Shown here piece after piece: positions 49,515-57,791 of a stretch of 64,000 nucleotides of DNA (its first letter is position 1; the number at the start of each line of letters is the position of its first letter). The stretch covers positions 136,632 through 200,631 of the forward strand of contig NZ_NUNF01000014.1 in NCBI RefSeq assembly GCF_002585305.1, given 5' to 3'. The stretch is from Bacillus sp. AFS037270. GTDB taxonomy: Bacteria; Bacillota; Bacilli; Bacillales_B; DSM-18226. The translations under genes and the position numbers were made by a program. Below the pieces are notes generated by a model that ran no database searches, was not told where the DNA came from, and was given only the letters and a program-made list of their open reading frames with translations.

Positions 49515-49541
49515 ATATTTATTGAGGAGGGGGGAAGCATC

Positions 49542-50351
49542 ATGAAGAATAGCAAACTCATTATAAGCGGCTTGATTTTGGTTGTGGTTATTGTGCTTTT
49601 TATTTTTTCGGGTACTACGGTGGCATCTGGTCATAGAGGGGTTCTTTTACAATTAGGGGCAGTTAAGCCAACAATCTTAACGGAGGGCTTTCATTTTAAG
49701 ATTCCGTTCATTCAAAATGTGGAACAGGTTGAGGTACGAGTCCAAAAGGAAGAAAGTTCTCAGACTGCTGCTTCAAAGGACTTACAAATGGTCACAGCAA
49801 ATGTGGCGGTAAACTTTTCGGTTGATCCTGGTGCCGTAAATAAGCTATACCAAGAAATCGGTCCTGATTATCGTGCTCGCATCGTGGATCCTGCGATTGC
49901 TGAATCATTAAAAGCGGTTACAGCTCAATATACCGCTGAAGAGTTAATATCAAAACGCCCGGAAGTATCTGCTAAAGTGAAAGATATGCTGGCCAAGAAA
50001 TTAACCAAGTATTATATGATCCTTGAGGATATTAATATTAAAGAATTTGCCTTCAGTGAGGAGTTTAATAAAGCGATTGAATTGAAACAAACGGCCGAAC
50101 AAAATGCGTTGAAGGCACAAAGGGATTTGGAAAGAATCAAGATTGAAGCGCAGCAGCAAATAACCCAAGCGGGTGCTGAAGCAGAGGCATTAAGATTGAA
50201 AAAGCAGGAAGTCACACCGGAGCTAATTCAATTAAAACAAATTGAGGTGCAAGAAAAGGCGTTGGAAAAGTGGGATGGACGTCTTCCAAGTGTCACTGGA
50301 GGAGCTACCCCGTTTATAGATTTGAGCGGGACTGCTGCTGAGAAGAAATAA
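49542..50351 (+). CDS. SPFH/prohibitin family membrane protein
   Basis: The 269-residue protein has one N-terminal membrane helix (LIISGLILVVVIVLFIFSG) and a Band 7/prohibitin domain (GHRGVLLQLGAVKPTILTEG, then SKDLQMVTANVAVNFSV). A long coiled-coil helix (residues 175-235; KQTAEQNALKAQRDLERIKI) and a short C-terminal tail follow. Such proteins form ring or cage assemblies in membrane microdomains and guard FtsH-type proteolysis. GAGGAGGGGGG precedes the ATG at 49542. Confidence 0.88.
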   Translation: MKNSKLIISGLILVVVIVLFIFSGTTVASGHRGVLLQLGAVKPTILTEGFHFKIPFIQNVEQVEVRVQKEESSQTAASKDLQMVTANVAVNFSVDPGAVNKLYQEIGPDYRARIVDPAIAESLKAVTAQYTAEELISKRPEVSAKVKDMLAKKLTKYYMILEDINIKEFAFSEEFNKAIELKQTAEQNALKAQRDLERIKIEAQQQITQAGAEAEALRLKKQEVTPELIQLKQIEVQEKALEKWDGRLPSVTGGATPFIDLSGTAAEKK

Positions 50352-50352
50352 A

Positions 50353-50400
50353 ATGAAAAGGGAAGGTCTCATGATTATGCAGCGTGAGACCTTCCCTTTG
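50353..50400 (+). terminator. Terminator of the SPFH gene
   Basis: AAAAGGGAAGGTCTCA and TGAGACCTTCCCTTT pair around a 12-base loop. Confidence 0.85.
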
Positions 50401-50711
50401 ATTTTCTTTTAACTGGTGATATTCATTTATAGTCAATAAAAAAAGATTAGTAAACTTATGTTTTAGTTAGTATAAGCCCCGCCTACGCTTTATACCATGA
50501 TGTCCACATTTCCCATCCAACCCAGTATAATTATACAAAAAAATGTTTATATATTCAATATTTATATATAATCCAATTTATTCCTTTTTAAGGTTATAGG
50601 GATAGTAAATCCCCAAAGTACAGATTGTTACAAGTCCGCCTAAGATAGACCATCCTATGTACTAAAATAAGCCACCATCGAACTAAAACAGGATAATTGT
50701 ATCGTGAAATT
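50401..50711. other. Intergenic region, nothing recognised
   Basis: This AT-rich stretch of about 310 bases shows no gene or clear structure on either strand. Confidence 0.4.
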
Positions 50712-50773
50712 ACAGGAACGAGGGGACGGTTCTCGTGCTTCCGAAGCATGAGAACCGTCCCTTTGCACCCCTT
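50712..50773. repeat. Full palindromic copy of the dispersed repeat
   Basis: GAGGGGACGGTTCTCGTGC and GCATGAGAACCGTCCCTTTG pair around TTCCGAA. The tail CCCTTTGCAC is then repeated twice more. Confidence 0.9.
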
Positions 50774-50862
50774 TGCACCCCTTTCTCCCCAATTTCCACA
50801 CGTCCATACGACTATCCGAATATACTGTCTAACGAGATTTTCGTATGGAGGGAAAAGATGAT

Positions 50863-51786
50863 ATGATGAAACGCCAATGGGTTAGGAGTGTTGTTTTAAC
50901 CGCCATTTTTCTTTTTCCTTTACTTCTTATATTTTTCAACCAGAAAACGAATCAAGTGCAGCTCCATTCGCCGCAAATGGTCTCAGATGTTTCTACCACA
51001 CAAGTTGTAAAATCCCAAGAGGATTCAACCGAAAAAAGCGAACAAGCCAAAGATGAATCCAAGCAAGGAGAGCGGCCTTCAAATAAACCAACCGATAAAG
51101 GTAATAAAGCCCAAGAAAAACCAGCGCAAAAAGAAAAGCATACTATTGTTTGGGGAGTAGATACCGCTTCTAATGTTAACCAAGCATTTCTTCAGTGTAT
51201 AAAGGATAATTATGGAGAACCAAGTGTGTTTGGACGATACTTGGAGACCAAGGGAGATGTATCGATGGGGTTGACCAAAGAAGAAGTCGATTTACTCCAT
51301 CAGCAGGGCATCAAGATCTTACCGATTTTTAATAATTTTACAGAAGCTGTCGGTTATGACAAGGGGATAGCCGAGGCCAAAGAGGCAATTGCCAACGCAC
51401 AAAAACTAGGAATACCTAAGGGAGTCGCAATCTTTGCTGATATAGAACCCACTTATCCAGTTGATGAAGCGTTTATTAAGGGGTGGGTGGACACGTTAGC
51501 TAATTCACCTTATAAGCCAGGGATATATGGTGTTTTCACCCCAGATAGTAAGCTGTCTGCTGCTTATCAATCTGCTGCTTCAAATCATAAAAATGTTCAA
51601 GACCAAACCGTCCTTTGGAGTAGTAACCCAGATCCTGGTGTCACAGCGAAGAACAAGGCACCTGCCTTTCAGCCTGGTGCTCCAAAGAATATGAATATCT
51701 CAATCTGGCAGTACGGAATTGATGGGGAGGCTTGTAATATAGACACGAACCTCATTCAGTCTACTGTACTGAATAAATTATGGTAG
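50863..51786 (+). CDS. Exported glycoside hydrolase-like protein (DUF1906/Rv2525c type)
   Basis: The 307-residue protein has an N-terminal membrane segment (VVLTAIFLFPLLLIFF), a low-complexity linker (residues 45-90, Lys/Glu/Pro/Gln) and a TIM-barrel-like DUF1906 domain. It contains WGVDTASNVN, FGRYLE, ILPIFNNFTEAVGYDKG, AIFADIEP near residue 180 and SIWQYGID near the end. Family members act on or bind cell-wall glycans. GAGGGAAAAG gives best spacing to the ATG at 50863. Confidence 0.82.
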   Translation: MMKRQWVRSVVLTAIFLFPLLLIFFNQKTNQVQLHSPQMVSDVSTTQVVKSQEDSTEKSEQAKDESKQGERPSNKPTDKGNKAQEKPAQKEKHTIVWGVDTASNVNQAFLQCIKDNYGEPSVFGRYLETKGDVSMGLTKEEVDLLHQQGIKILPIFNNFTEAVGYDKGIAEAKEAIANAQKLGIPKGVAIFADIEPTYPVDEAFIKGWVDTLANSPYKPGIYGVFTPDSKLSAAYQSAASNHKNVQDQTVLWSSNPDPGVTAKNKAPAFQPGAPKNMNISIWQYGIDGEACNIDTNLIQSTVLNKLW

Positions 51787-51800
51787 GATAAGATATTAAA

Positions 51801-51842
51801 AAAATGATGATATACGCTGCTCCTGTATATCATCATTTTTTT
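51801..51842 (+). terminator. Terminator of the DUF1906 gene
   Basis: AATGATGATATAC and GTATATCATCATT pair around GCTGCTCCT and are followed by TTTTT. Confidence 0.85.
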
Positions 51843-51892
51843 ATTTGTGGGTATACTAAAAAATAGTGTCCTAGGTATTTGTTTTAAAAAAA

Positions 51893-51936
51893 AGTAAAGC
51901 TTGAGGCGCATCAAATTTACCTCAAGCGTTTTTTGT
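51893..51936. terminator. Bidirectional terminator
   Basis: AAAGCTTGAGG and CCTCAAGCGTTTTTT pair around a 13-base loop. A-runs on the other side allow termination of the minus-strand operon ending at 52042. Confidence 0.65.
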
Positions 51937-52041
51937 ACATTTATTACTATCTTATGCTGGAACTCTTAGGGGACTGTGGGAAATAGCGAACCATTATAAA
52001 ATCTATTAAACTATAAACTTACCCACTCCACCTTATATTTC

Positions 52042-53259
52042 TTACGGTAGTTTCCAAGCTACATTATAGTCATCGTATCCACCATAGTACTGCCAAATTT
52101 CTGCCTTTTCGTTTGTTCCAGGGAAAGTGAGCCAATCTGAATTGCTCGTTGTGAAATCGGAAGGGATGTCACTAGGGTAATAAGCAACCCAATAAGCGCC
52201 CGGAGTGCTTGGTGAAAAGTTTCCCATCGTGAGTTCCCAGTTCCATGGAGACGAATAGGTACCTGGTTTTACACCTTGTCCATATTGATTTAGATAATTA
52301 ACAAATGCGTTATAAATCGATTGATTATTTGCATAGTCATAGTCATTCATACCGGTTAAAGCCGATTCTACATCAATAAAGATAACAGGTCTAACTTTCG
52401 AACCATATACAATCTTCATAGCTTCGTAGGCTTCTAGTGCTAGTTTTGCCTGCTGCTCTCCCCACTCACTTGCAGACATTCCTATTGGCGCCATTTGTAT
52501 ACCAGATAAAAACCAATAACCGTAAACATAGCTAGCATTCTGTGCCCTTGCACTACTAAAATAAATTGCACTGCCTGTACTTGCATCAAATTGCACAGTG
52601 CTTCCATAACCTAACTTCCCTAGATAAAAATCTTCCCCTTCAGGATTTGCTGATGAAGCGGAATCCGATCCGAACAAATATCCCGTTGTAGTATCAGTTT
52701 CAGTTTCAGTTTCAGTTTTAGTTTCAGTTTCAGTTTTAGTTTCAGTCATTTCTGCCGATGGGGTATTCGAAAAGATGGCTGAGTTTTGGGAAGCATTCAT
52801 TTTTGCGGTTTCACTAGCATGTATACTTGCTTGTGATTTCACAATTTTGCCCGCTTCCTTCTGTGGAATCTCAGCTTTTACTTCTGCTTTAGGCTGAACA
52901 GGGACCTCCGGCTTTGCAGGAGCGGCCTTTTCGCTGGAAACTATATTTTGGGAACTGTTTGCTTGAATAGCCTTAACAGGTTCCACTTTTGTGTTATTTT
53001 GGGAACTATTTGCCTGATCGACTTTAACAGGTTCCACCATTCCTTTATTTTGGGAACTATTTGCCTGATCAGCTTTAACAGGTTTCACATTTTCCTTATT
53101 TTGGGAACTGTTTGCCTGAACAACTTTAACAGGTTCCACTTTTGCTTTATCAAGTCCAGCCGCTGCTGTAAAATGGCCTCCTGAAAAAAGCCCAAAAGAT
53201 AATACTGTCGTTGCTACGAAAGATTTTACAAGTTTCTTTGTGTTAAGGTAATTTTTCAT
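52042..53259 (-). CDS. Secreted protein with 17-residue repeats and a GH25/DUF1906-like domain
   Basis: The 405-residue protein has a signal peptide (LVKSFVATTVLSFGLFSGG), four 17-residue repeats (VEPVKxxQANSSQNxxx, residues 41-108), a Pro/Lys/Glu linker, and a TETETKTETET run near 175-190. The C-terminal domain (about 195-405) resembles glycoside hydrolase 25-like barrels: RPVIFIDVES, IYNAFVNYLNQYG, GTYSSPWNW, YWVAYYPSDIP and EIWQYYGG. It may cleave or bind peptidoglycan. It starts 16 bases after the gene at 53276 ends, so both are in one operon. Its repeats make it prone to length change. Confidence 0.8.
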   Translation of the reverse strand: MKNYLNTKKLVKSFVATTVLSFGLFSGGHFTAAAGLDKAKVEPVKVVQANSSQNKENVKPVKADQANSSQNKGMVEPVKVDQANSSQNNTKVEPVKAIQANSSQNIVSSEKAAPAKPEVPVQPKAEVKAEIPQKEAGKIVKSQASIHASETAKMNASQNSAIFSNTPSAEMTETKTETETKTETETETDTTTGYLFGSDSASSANPEGEDFYLGKLGYGSTVQFDASTGSAIYFSSARAQNASYVYGYWFLSGIQMAPIGMSASEWGEQQAKLALEAYEAMKIVYGSKVRPVIFIDVESALTGMNDYDYANNQSIYNAFVNYLNQYGQGVKPGTYSSPWNWELTMGNFSPSTPGAYWVAYYPSDIPSDFTTSNSDWLTFPGTNEKAEIWQYYGGYDDYNVAWKLP

Positions 53260-53275
53260 TCCAATTTTGCTCCTT

Positions 53276-54280
53276 TTAATTATCGTTACATGTGGCTAAA
53301 TAAGCAGTGAACGTTAAGAAAAAAGGAGCTGCTTTTGGTGGTGGTGAAGGTGGAGCATTGATCCATTGATTACGGTACTTAGCCTGTTGAGAAGTATAGA
53401 TGTGGCTAATGTTCAAACCAAAATTTTCATCCCAGTCAAACTGATTGGTAATAAAGCTTATCGTGCCTGCCCCCGGGCTGAACTGCTCATTTGATTGCCC
53501 TCCAGAGGATTGCATTCTTTGTGGAGGGTTATTCATGATTTCAACTTCTCCTGGATTCTTCCTATTATTAGATGGAGTCTTGTTTTCTTCATCCATTAAT
53601 GGTTTATGCACCAAGGTTAGGGAATGACTCGTCTTTATTAATATTGAGGATTCAGCCTCTTCTGTATAATTTTCTGACTTAGCATTTAAACCTGGAGTCT
53701 GGAGGTTGGTTTCCACCTCAGAATTTCTTTCATTTGAGGAGAGTGACTTAGGAGCCGCCGGAATCTTGTTCGTGACAGCATTTAGCTTTGCTCGTCCTGA
53801 TTGTCCTGTTTTTCCTGCAACTTCTACCTTTGCAACAGGGTTTGCTGTTTTTTCTGCAACTTCCACCTTTGCAACGGGGTTTGCAGTTTGTCCTGTATCT
53901 TTCACTTTTGCAGCAACTACTGCCGGCTTACCAACATTTATATTCTTTTCTGAAGAAGGCACTGCCCTTTCAATACTCCTGTTGGTCTTGTTTGGTGACT
54001 TTTGAACAGGTTTTGTTGGTACGGTTTGATGGGTTCTAGGATTCGTCTCTGGTTTTTGAACCACTCCGCCTTGACTTTTATGTACGTTTTCAGGTGTAAC
54101 GGAAACTGCTTTATCCGAAGCCATTGGAGTTTCAATTTTCTCCAAAACGAGAGTATGTACTTCAGAGTTTTGAGGTACCGGTTGACCGGCGGCTTCGTTT
54201 TTCTCTGCAAATACGTTATTTGGCAAGAAAGCGGCCGCCCCTAAAAATACACCCATTAAAATAAAATGCCGGATGTGCAT
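53276..54280 (-). CDS. Secreted low-complexity protein of unknown family
   Basis: The 334-residue protein has a signal peptide (HFILMGVFLGAAAFLPNNVFA), then a long stretch rich in Pro, Lys, Thr and Ala with a tandem 13-residue repeat (TANPVAKVEVAEK then TANPVAKVEVAGK). A short C-terminal segment (FITNQFDWDENFGLNISHIY, then PPSPPPKAAPFF) ends the protein. AAAGGAGGTGAAATA precedes the ATG at 54280, so the longer frame from 54376 is rejected. It is the first gene of an operon with 52042-53259. It looks like a wall-spanning, disordered protein; no function is visible. Confidence 0.7.
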   Translation of the reverse strand: MHIRHFILMGVFLGAAAFLPNNVFAEKNEAAGQPVPQNSEVHTLVLEKIETPMASDKAVSVTPENVHKSQGGVVQKPETNPRTHQTVPTKPVQKSPNKTNRSIERAVPSSEKNINVGKPAVVAAKVKDTGQTANPVAKVEVAEKTANPVAKVEVAGKTGQSGRAKLNAVTNKIPAAPKSLSSNERNSEVETNLQTPGLNAKSENYTEEAESSILIKTSHSLTLVHKPLMDEENKTPSNNRKNPGEVEIMNNPPQRMQSSGGQSNEQFSPGAGTISFITNQFDWDENFGLNISHIYTSQQAKYRNQWINAPPSPPPKAAPFFLTFTAYLATCNDN

Positions 54281-54640
54281 TATTTCACCTCCTTTCAAAA
54301 ACAGAGAATCATCACTTCCATGGACAGCATTCGACATTGTTTTTAAATTTTTGTCGGTTGTGCATTCCTTTAACAAATAAAGAGTTCTTTTAACCTAAGG
54401 TGGATCTATAATGCCTGAGTCGAATTTCCTTGAACAAGGGGGACTCATAGGCTATGAAACTTTTTATTTATCAAAATATAAAAAGCCGAATTTCAGATTT
54501 GAGAATCGACTCTAAAAAATTTAAGTTAATTCACCTATTTAATTTTTCACTCTTGAGGTAAAAGAGGACAAGCAGCTGTTTTAAGTCGGAGGGAAAACTC
54601 GTCATGTCAGAAATTTGGCGAAGATTGATAGGTTTCTAGT
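54281..54640. other. Upstream region of the secreted operon
   Basis: No gene is visible on either strand in this 360-base region. It lies between the minus-strand secreted operon and the plus-strand small-peptide locus, so promoters for both should be here. Confidence 0.35.
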
Positions 54641-54654
54641 GTAATAAAAAGTGA

Positions 54655-54660
54655 TAGAAT
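54655..54660 (+). promoter_or_regulatory. Extended -10 promoter of the small peptide gene
   Basis: GTGATAGAAT contains an extended -10 (TGNTAGAAT); a TTTCTA -35 lies 16 bases upstream. It would start the transcript near 54667. Confidence 0.45.
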
Positions 54661-54733
54661 GGAGTTGCAACTGAATATCGTGAGGGTGACTGGTTTGTGA
54701 TCTTCTTTTCCAATAAGGAAAGGAGGTGATATC

Positions 54734-54877
54734 CTGGAGTATTTTCTTGAAATTCTAAAAGAGATTCTCAAAGGAATTTTGCGAGAAGTAATCGCATATT
54801 TCTTTCGGAAAAACGTTCTAGAAAACAAGAAAACCACCCTGCGCCGTCGGAAGCAAAAGGGTGGTCTTCATAAATAA
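54734..54877 (+). CDS. Candidate small toxic/holin-like peptide
   Basis: AAAGGAGGTGATATC is followed by a CTG start and a 47-residue frame: an amphipathic to hydrophobic helix (EYFLEILKEILKGILREVIAY), then a basic tail ending LRRRKQKGGLHK. The last codons overlap an ACCACC/GGGTGG stem. Short Bacillus peptides with one hydrophobic helix, a strong ribosome site and a structured 3' end are typical of type I toxin-antitoxin loci. A second, decayed copy lies at 27558. An antisense RNA cannot be shown from sequence. The CTG start could mean low expression or a mutated ATG. Confidence 0.5.
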   Translation: MEYFLEILKEILKGILREVIAYFFRKNVLENKKTTLRRRKQKGGLHK

Positions 54878-54952
54878 TGTACACAAACAACCATCACCCT
54901 GACGGTAGAGGTTGCAGTGAGAAGTGTTAGCCGCACTTCTCTTTTTTATTAT
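54835..54952 (+). terminator. Conserved stems and terminator of the small peptide locus
   Basis: The stem ACCACCCT/AGGGTGGT, a conserved ACAACCATCACCCTGA segment and the terminator GAGAAGTG/CACTTCTC plus TTTTTT lie here. The first two are also present in the relic at 27573-27660. Confidence 0.6.
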
Positions 54953-55046
54953 ATATTCATTATATACAATTATATTCTGCATTAAAAGTGGAAGATAAGA
55001 TGCTCAGGCACCTACAGTGAATTTCTAATTTTTTTAATGCAGAGGA

Positions 55047-55566
55047 ATTGGCCAAACACAAGTTCAGAACTAGGTTATCATGTCCGAATAAGGTGTGCCT
55101 TAGGACAAGCCAAGTGAAGAACGAGCGAGCCATGTCTGAATGGGACGTATCTTCGGACAAGCCAGGTGAAGAACGATCGAGAGCTGTCTGAATCAAGGGT
55201 GCCTTCGGACAAGCCAAGTGAAGAAACAGTGAACGTTGTCCGAATCAAGGTCGTCTTCGGACAAGCCAAGTGAAGAAACAGCGAATACTGTCTGAATCAA
55301 GGTCGTCTTCGGACAAGCCAAGGGAAGAAACAGCGAATACTGTCCGAATCAAGGTCGTCTTCGGACAAGCCAAGTGAAGAAACAGCGAACGTTGTCCGAA
55401 TCAAGGTCGTCTTCGGACAAGCCAAGTGAAGAAACAGCGAATGCTGTCTGAATCAAGGTCTCCTTCAGACAACCCAAGTCTAGAACCTGCAACTCCTGTC
55501 CGAGCCAGGCCCCCATTCGGACAATCCAAGGAAAAAACTAGCAAGTTCAGTCCGAAATAGCCTATC
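55047..55566. repeat. Tandem array of 52-bp units
   Basis: About ten units with an exact 52-base period start at 55047, 55099, 55151, 55203, 55255, 55307, 55359, 55411, 55463 and 55515. The central five are nearly identical; the outer ones diverge. Each unit holds TTCGGACAAGCC and, 31 bases on, TTGTCCGAA or TGTCTGAA, which are inverted to each other, so every unit can fold as a hairpin. The period is not divisible by three and no gene runs through it. Confidence 0.9.
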
Positions 55567-55772
55567 CCTGCTCCCTGCTTACACAACAAAAACCACACAT
55601 TCCACGTGAATACCTTCAAGCGTTGTCTGAATAGAAATCCCGGAAAAATTTTTAAGCGAATAAAGTCTCAAAAAATTTCCCTCTTTATTCTCAAACTATC
55701 ATTCATCTCCTTGTCCTCTTAAGCAGGAAGGTTGTACTATAGTATTTGTTGTTACAGAGGGGAGATTCATAA

Positions 55773-56216
55773 ATGAGCAAAAGAAAATGGTGGATTCTTG
55801 CGGCCATTCTTTGGATGGCCGTCATATTTACTTTTACACAGGTCCCGTATTCTACTGGAAGTAGTACTTCAAGTGCGCTCGAGAAGCTATTTGCAGCGTT
55901 GCATATAAACTTGGATCAATCTGCTATAGATTTCCTAAATTTTATTGCGAGAAAAGCTACACACATTACGGTATTTGGCATCCTGGCATTCTTATTTTTT
56001 AAGTCGCTTGAAATCTACCGATTCGCTTATGTCCTATCATGGATTTTAACGGTTATTTATGCGATGAGCGATGAATATCATCAATCCTTTATGCCAGGGA
56101 GGACCGCGTCTATAAAGGATGTCTTTTTGTTTGATTCTGTCGGTGCCTTTCTTGTCCTACTGCTGACGTTTCTAATTGTTAGGAATAGTAAGCAGAAAAA
56201 CACAAAAGTTGGATAA
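55773..56216 (+). CDS. VanZ family membrane protein
   Basis: The 147-residue protein has four membrane helices and the longer VanZ signature: ARKATHITVFGILAFLFF near residue 62, then SDEYHQSFMPGRTASIKDVFLFDSVGA near 105. It differs clearly from the VanZ protein at 3206. Family members change resistance to glycopeptides or lipid packing in some hosts, but the molecular role is not known. GAGGGGAG precedes the ATG. It stands alone. Confidence 0.88.
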   Translation: MSKRKWWILAAILWMAVIFTFTQVPYSTGSSTSSALEKLFAALHINLDQSAIDFLNFIARKATHITVFGILAFLFFKSLEIYRFAYVLSWILTVIYAMSDEYHQSFMPGRTASIKDVFLFDSVGAFLVLLLTFLIVRNSKQKNTKVG

Positions 56217-56302
56217 TTTTCTGCCGGGAAATCCAACTAATTTCAAATAGTTAAAAGTATTAACCAAACGTTCCTTTAGAAATCATTATCTGAAGAAATG
56301 TT

Positions 56303-56336
56303 AAGCGGGGAGTTCAAAAGGCTCCCTGCTTTATTC
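56303..56336 (+). terminator. Terminator after the VanZ gene
   Basis: AAGCGGGGAG and CTCCCTGCTTT pair around TTCAAAAGG. Confidence 0.7.
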
Positions 56337-56480
56337 TGGCCTTGTTGTGAGTTCCTCCGTCAGATTATTCAATGTTTAAAAAGTGCTATTGGTAATAATT
56401 GATAAAATGGATAGTGAATAACTTATTGTCGGCAATAGACTTTTATAGTAAGTTTTTTATAGTATCATATAAATAAGTTT

Positions 56481-56496
56481 TTGAAATCGATTGCAA
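56481..56496. promoter_or_regulatory. CcpA cre site before the binding protein/two-component module
   Basis: TTGAAATCGATTGCAA fits all fixed positions of the cre consensus. It is 41 bases before the start of the lipoprotein gene. Confidence 0.7.
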
Positions 56497-56537
56497 CTCG
56501 GTTAAACTCAAATTCATATGGAAAATAAGGGGGTTCT

Positions 56538-57776
56538 ATGAAGTCTCTTTTTCGTCTTATCTGTTTTATCATCGTTATTTTACTAACTGCGTGTGATGGT
56601 CATCAGTTAGATTCAGTACCAGCTGAGAAAGAAAAGGTTCAACTTGAGTTTTTATCACCAAAATTTGAAACAGAGAGAGTTTTTAACGAACTCATTCAGG
56701 AATTTGAACAACAACACCCTTCCATTGAAATTAATCAGTTAGTGGTACCTGGGGGAATGACGGTATTAAAAACGAGAATCGCGAGAGGGGATAGTCCGGA
56801 TATTTTTATAACCTATCCCATTGAACAAGATTACCTGATTAGAGCAGAAAAGGGTTATTTATTAGATTTGACCCAAGAAGACTTCATTCAAAATATTGAT
56901 CCCAATATACAAAATCGCTATCTAGTAAATGGAAAAATGTATGGAGCAGCCTTAACTCAGAATGCGGTAGGAGTAATATACAATAAGGATCAATTTAACG
57001 AATATCACCTGTCTATCCCTAAAACATGGGACGAATTTATTGCGGTAATGGAAAAATTAAAGGCCGCAGGTAAAACCCCCTTGTTGATGCCCAATAAAGA
57101 TGCCAACAAAACGAGTGTTTTCAATTTAAATCTCGTAGCTAACGAAATTAACAACAACTATTGGAGACAAGATTCTTTTTCTTTATCGAAGGATCAGGCA
57201 TGGCGGGAAATTTCAGAAAAGACTGTCAAAGTGCTTTCCTATATACAACCAAATTCCTTTCAAGATGATTATTTTGCTGTGAATCAAAGATTTGCCAATG
57301 GAGAGGGAACGATGTATGTGATGGGGACATGGGCTTTACCAGAAATAGAAAAGTACAATCCTCCCTTTCATTATGGAATTTTCCCGTTTCCCGCAACCAA
57401 CCAACCGGAACAAAATAAAGTATTAGGCGGGGTCGATATCGGACTTGCTATCTCATCTGATACCAAACATCCAAAGGAAGCAAAGGAATTTTTAGCATTT
57501 TTAACAAAAAAAGAGGTGGCTCAAAGACTCTCGGATTATGAGGGATCCATTAGCACCGTTAAGGGCGTAAGGGTCAATAAAGAGCAATTAAAATTGCTGA
57601 ATCAAAAAATCTTGGAGGGTAAGACAGTGAATTGGCCGAACCATTATTGGTCCGGAGGTACGGCAGCAGAATCGGACTTTCGAAAATATTCATCCCAATT
57701 CTACTATGATAAGGACATCGATACCTTTCTTATCAATCTCGAAAACATGTTTAATCATTATAAGCATTCAAAATAG
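56538..57776 (+). CDS. Sugar-binding lipoprotein linked to a two-component system
   Basis: The 412-residue protein has a lipobox (ILLTAC near residue 18) and a family 1 solute-binding fold: VFNELIQEFEQQHPSIEINQ, GDSPDIFITYPIEQDYL, FNEYHLSIPKTWDEFIAVM and YVMGTWALPEIE. No permease follows directly; a histidine kinase gene starts 16 bases after it. Hence it may serve as a sensor that reports sugar to the kinase, or as a second binding protein for the importer at 62.3 kb. GGGGG precedes the ATG. Confidence 0.85.
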   Translation: MKSLFRLICFIIVILLTACDGHQLDSVPAEKEKVQLEFLSPKFETERVFNELIQEFEQQHPSIEINQLVVPGGMTVLKTRIARGDSPDIFITYPIEQDYLIRAEKGYLLDLTQEDFIQNIDPNIQNRYLVNGKMYGAALTQNAVGVIYNKDQFNEYHLSIPKTWDEFIAVMEKLKAAGKTPLLMPNKDANKTSVFNLNLVANEINNNYWRQDSFSLSKDQAWREISEKTVKVLSYIQPNSFQDDYFAVNQRFANGEGTMYVMGTWALPEIEKYNPPFHYGIFPFPATNQPEQNKVLGGVDIGLAISSDTKHPKEAKEFLAFLTKKEVAQRLSDYEGSISTVKGVRVNKEQLKLLNQKILEGKTVNWPNHYWSGGTAAESDFRKYSSQFYYDKDIDTFLINLENMFNHYKHSK

Positions 57777-57791
57777 AAGAAAGGTGTCTGC

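Noticed and set aside
49476..49541. Longer N-terminus for the SPFH protein
   Set aside because: It is translated from a palindromic repeat; GAGGAGGGGGG before ATG 49542 marks the true start.
53706..54244. Plus-strand ORFs opposite the low-complexity secreted protein
   Set aside because: They are shadows caused by the biased codon composition; the minus-strand gene has a signal peptide and a strong ribosome site.
55047..55566. CRISPR array
   Set aside because: The units are contiguous with no unique spacers, and no cas genes are present.
54960..55619. Minus-strand ORFs through the 52-bp array giving repetitive peptides such as FFTWLVRRY and SLGLSEG
   Set aside because: The period is not a multiple of three, the frames are used interchangeably, and no ribosome binding site or promoter is seen; they are by-products of the repeat.
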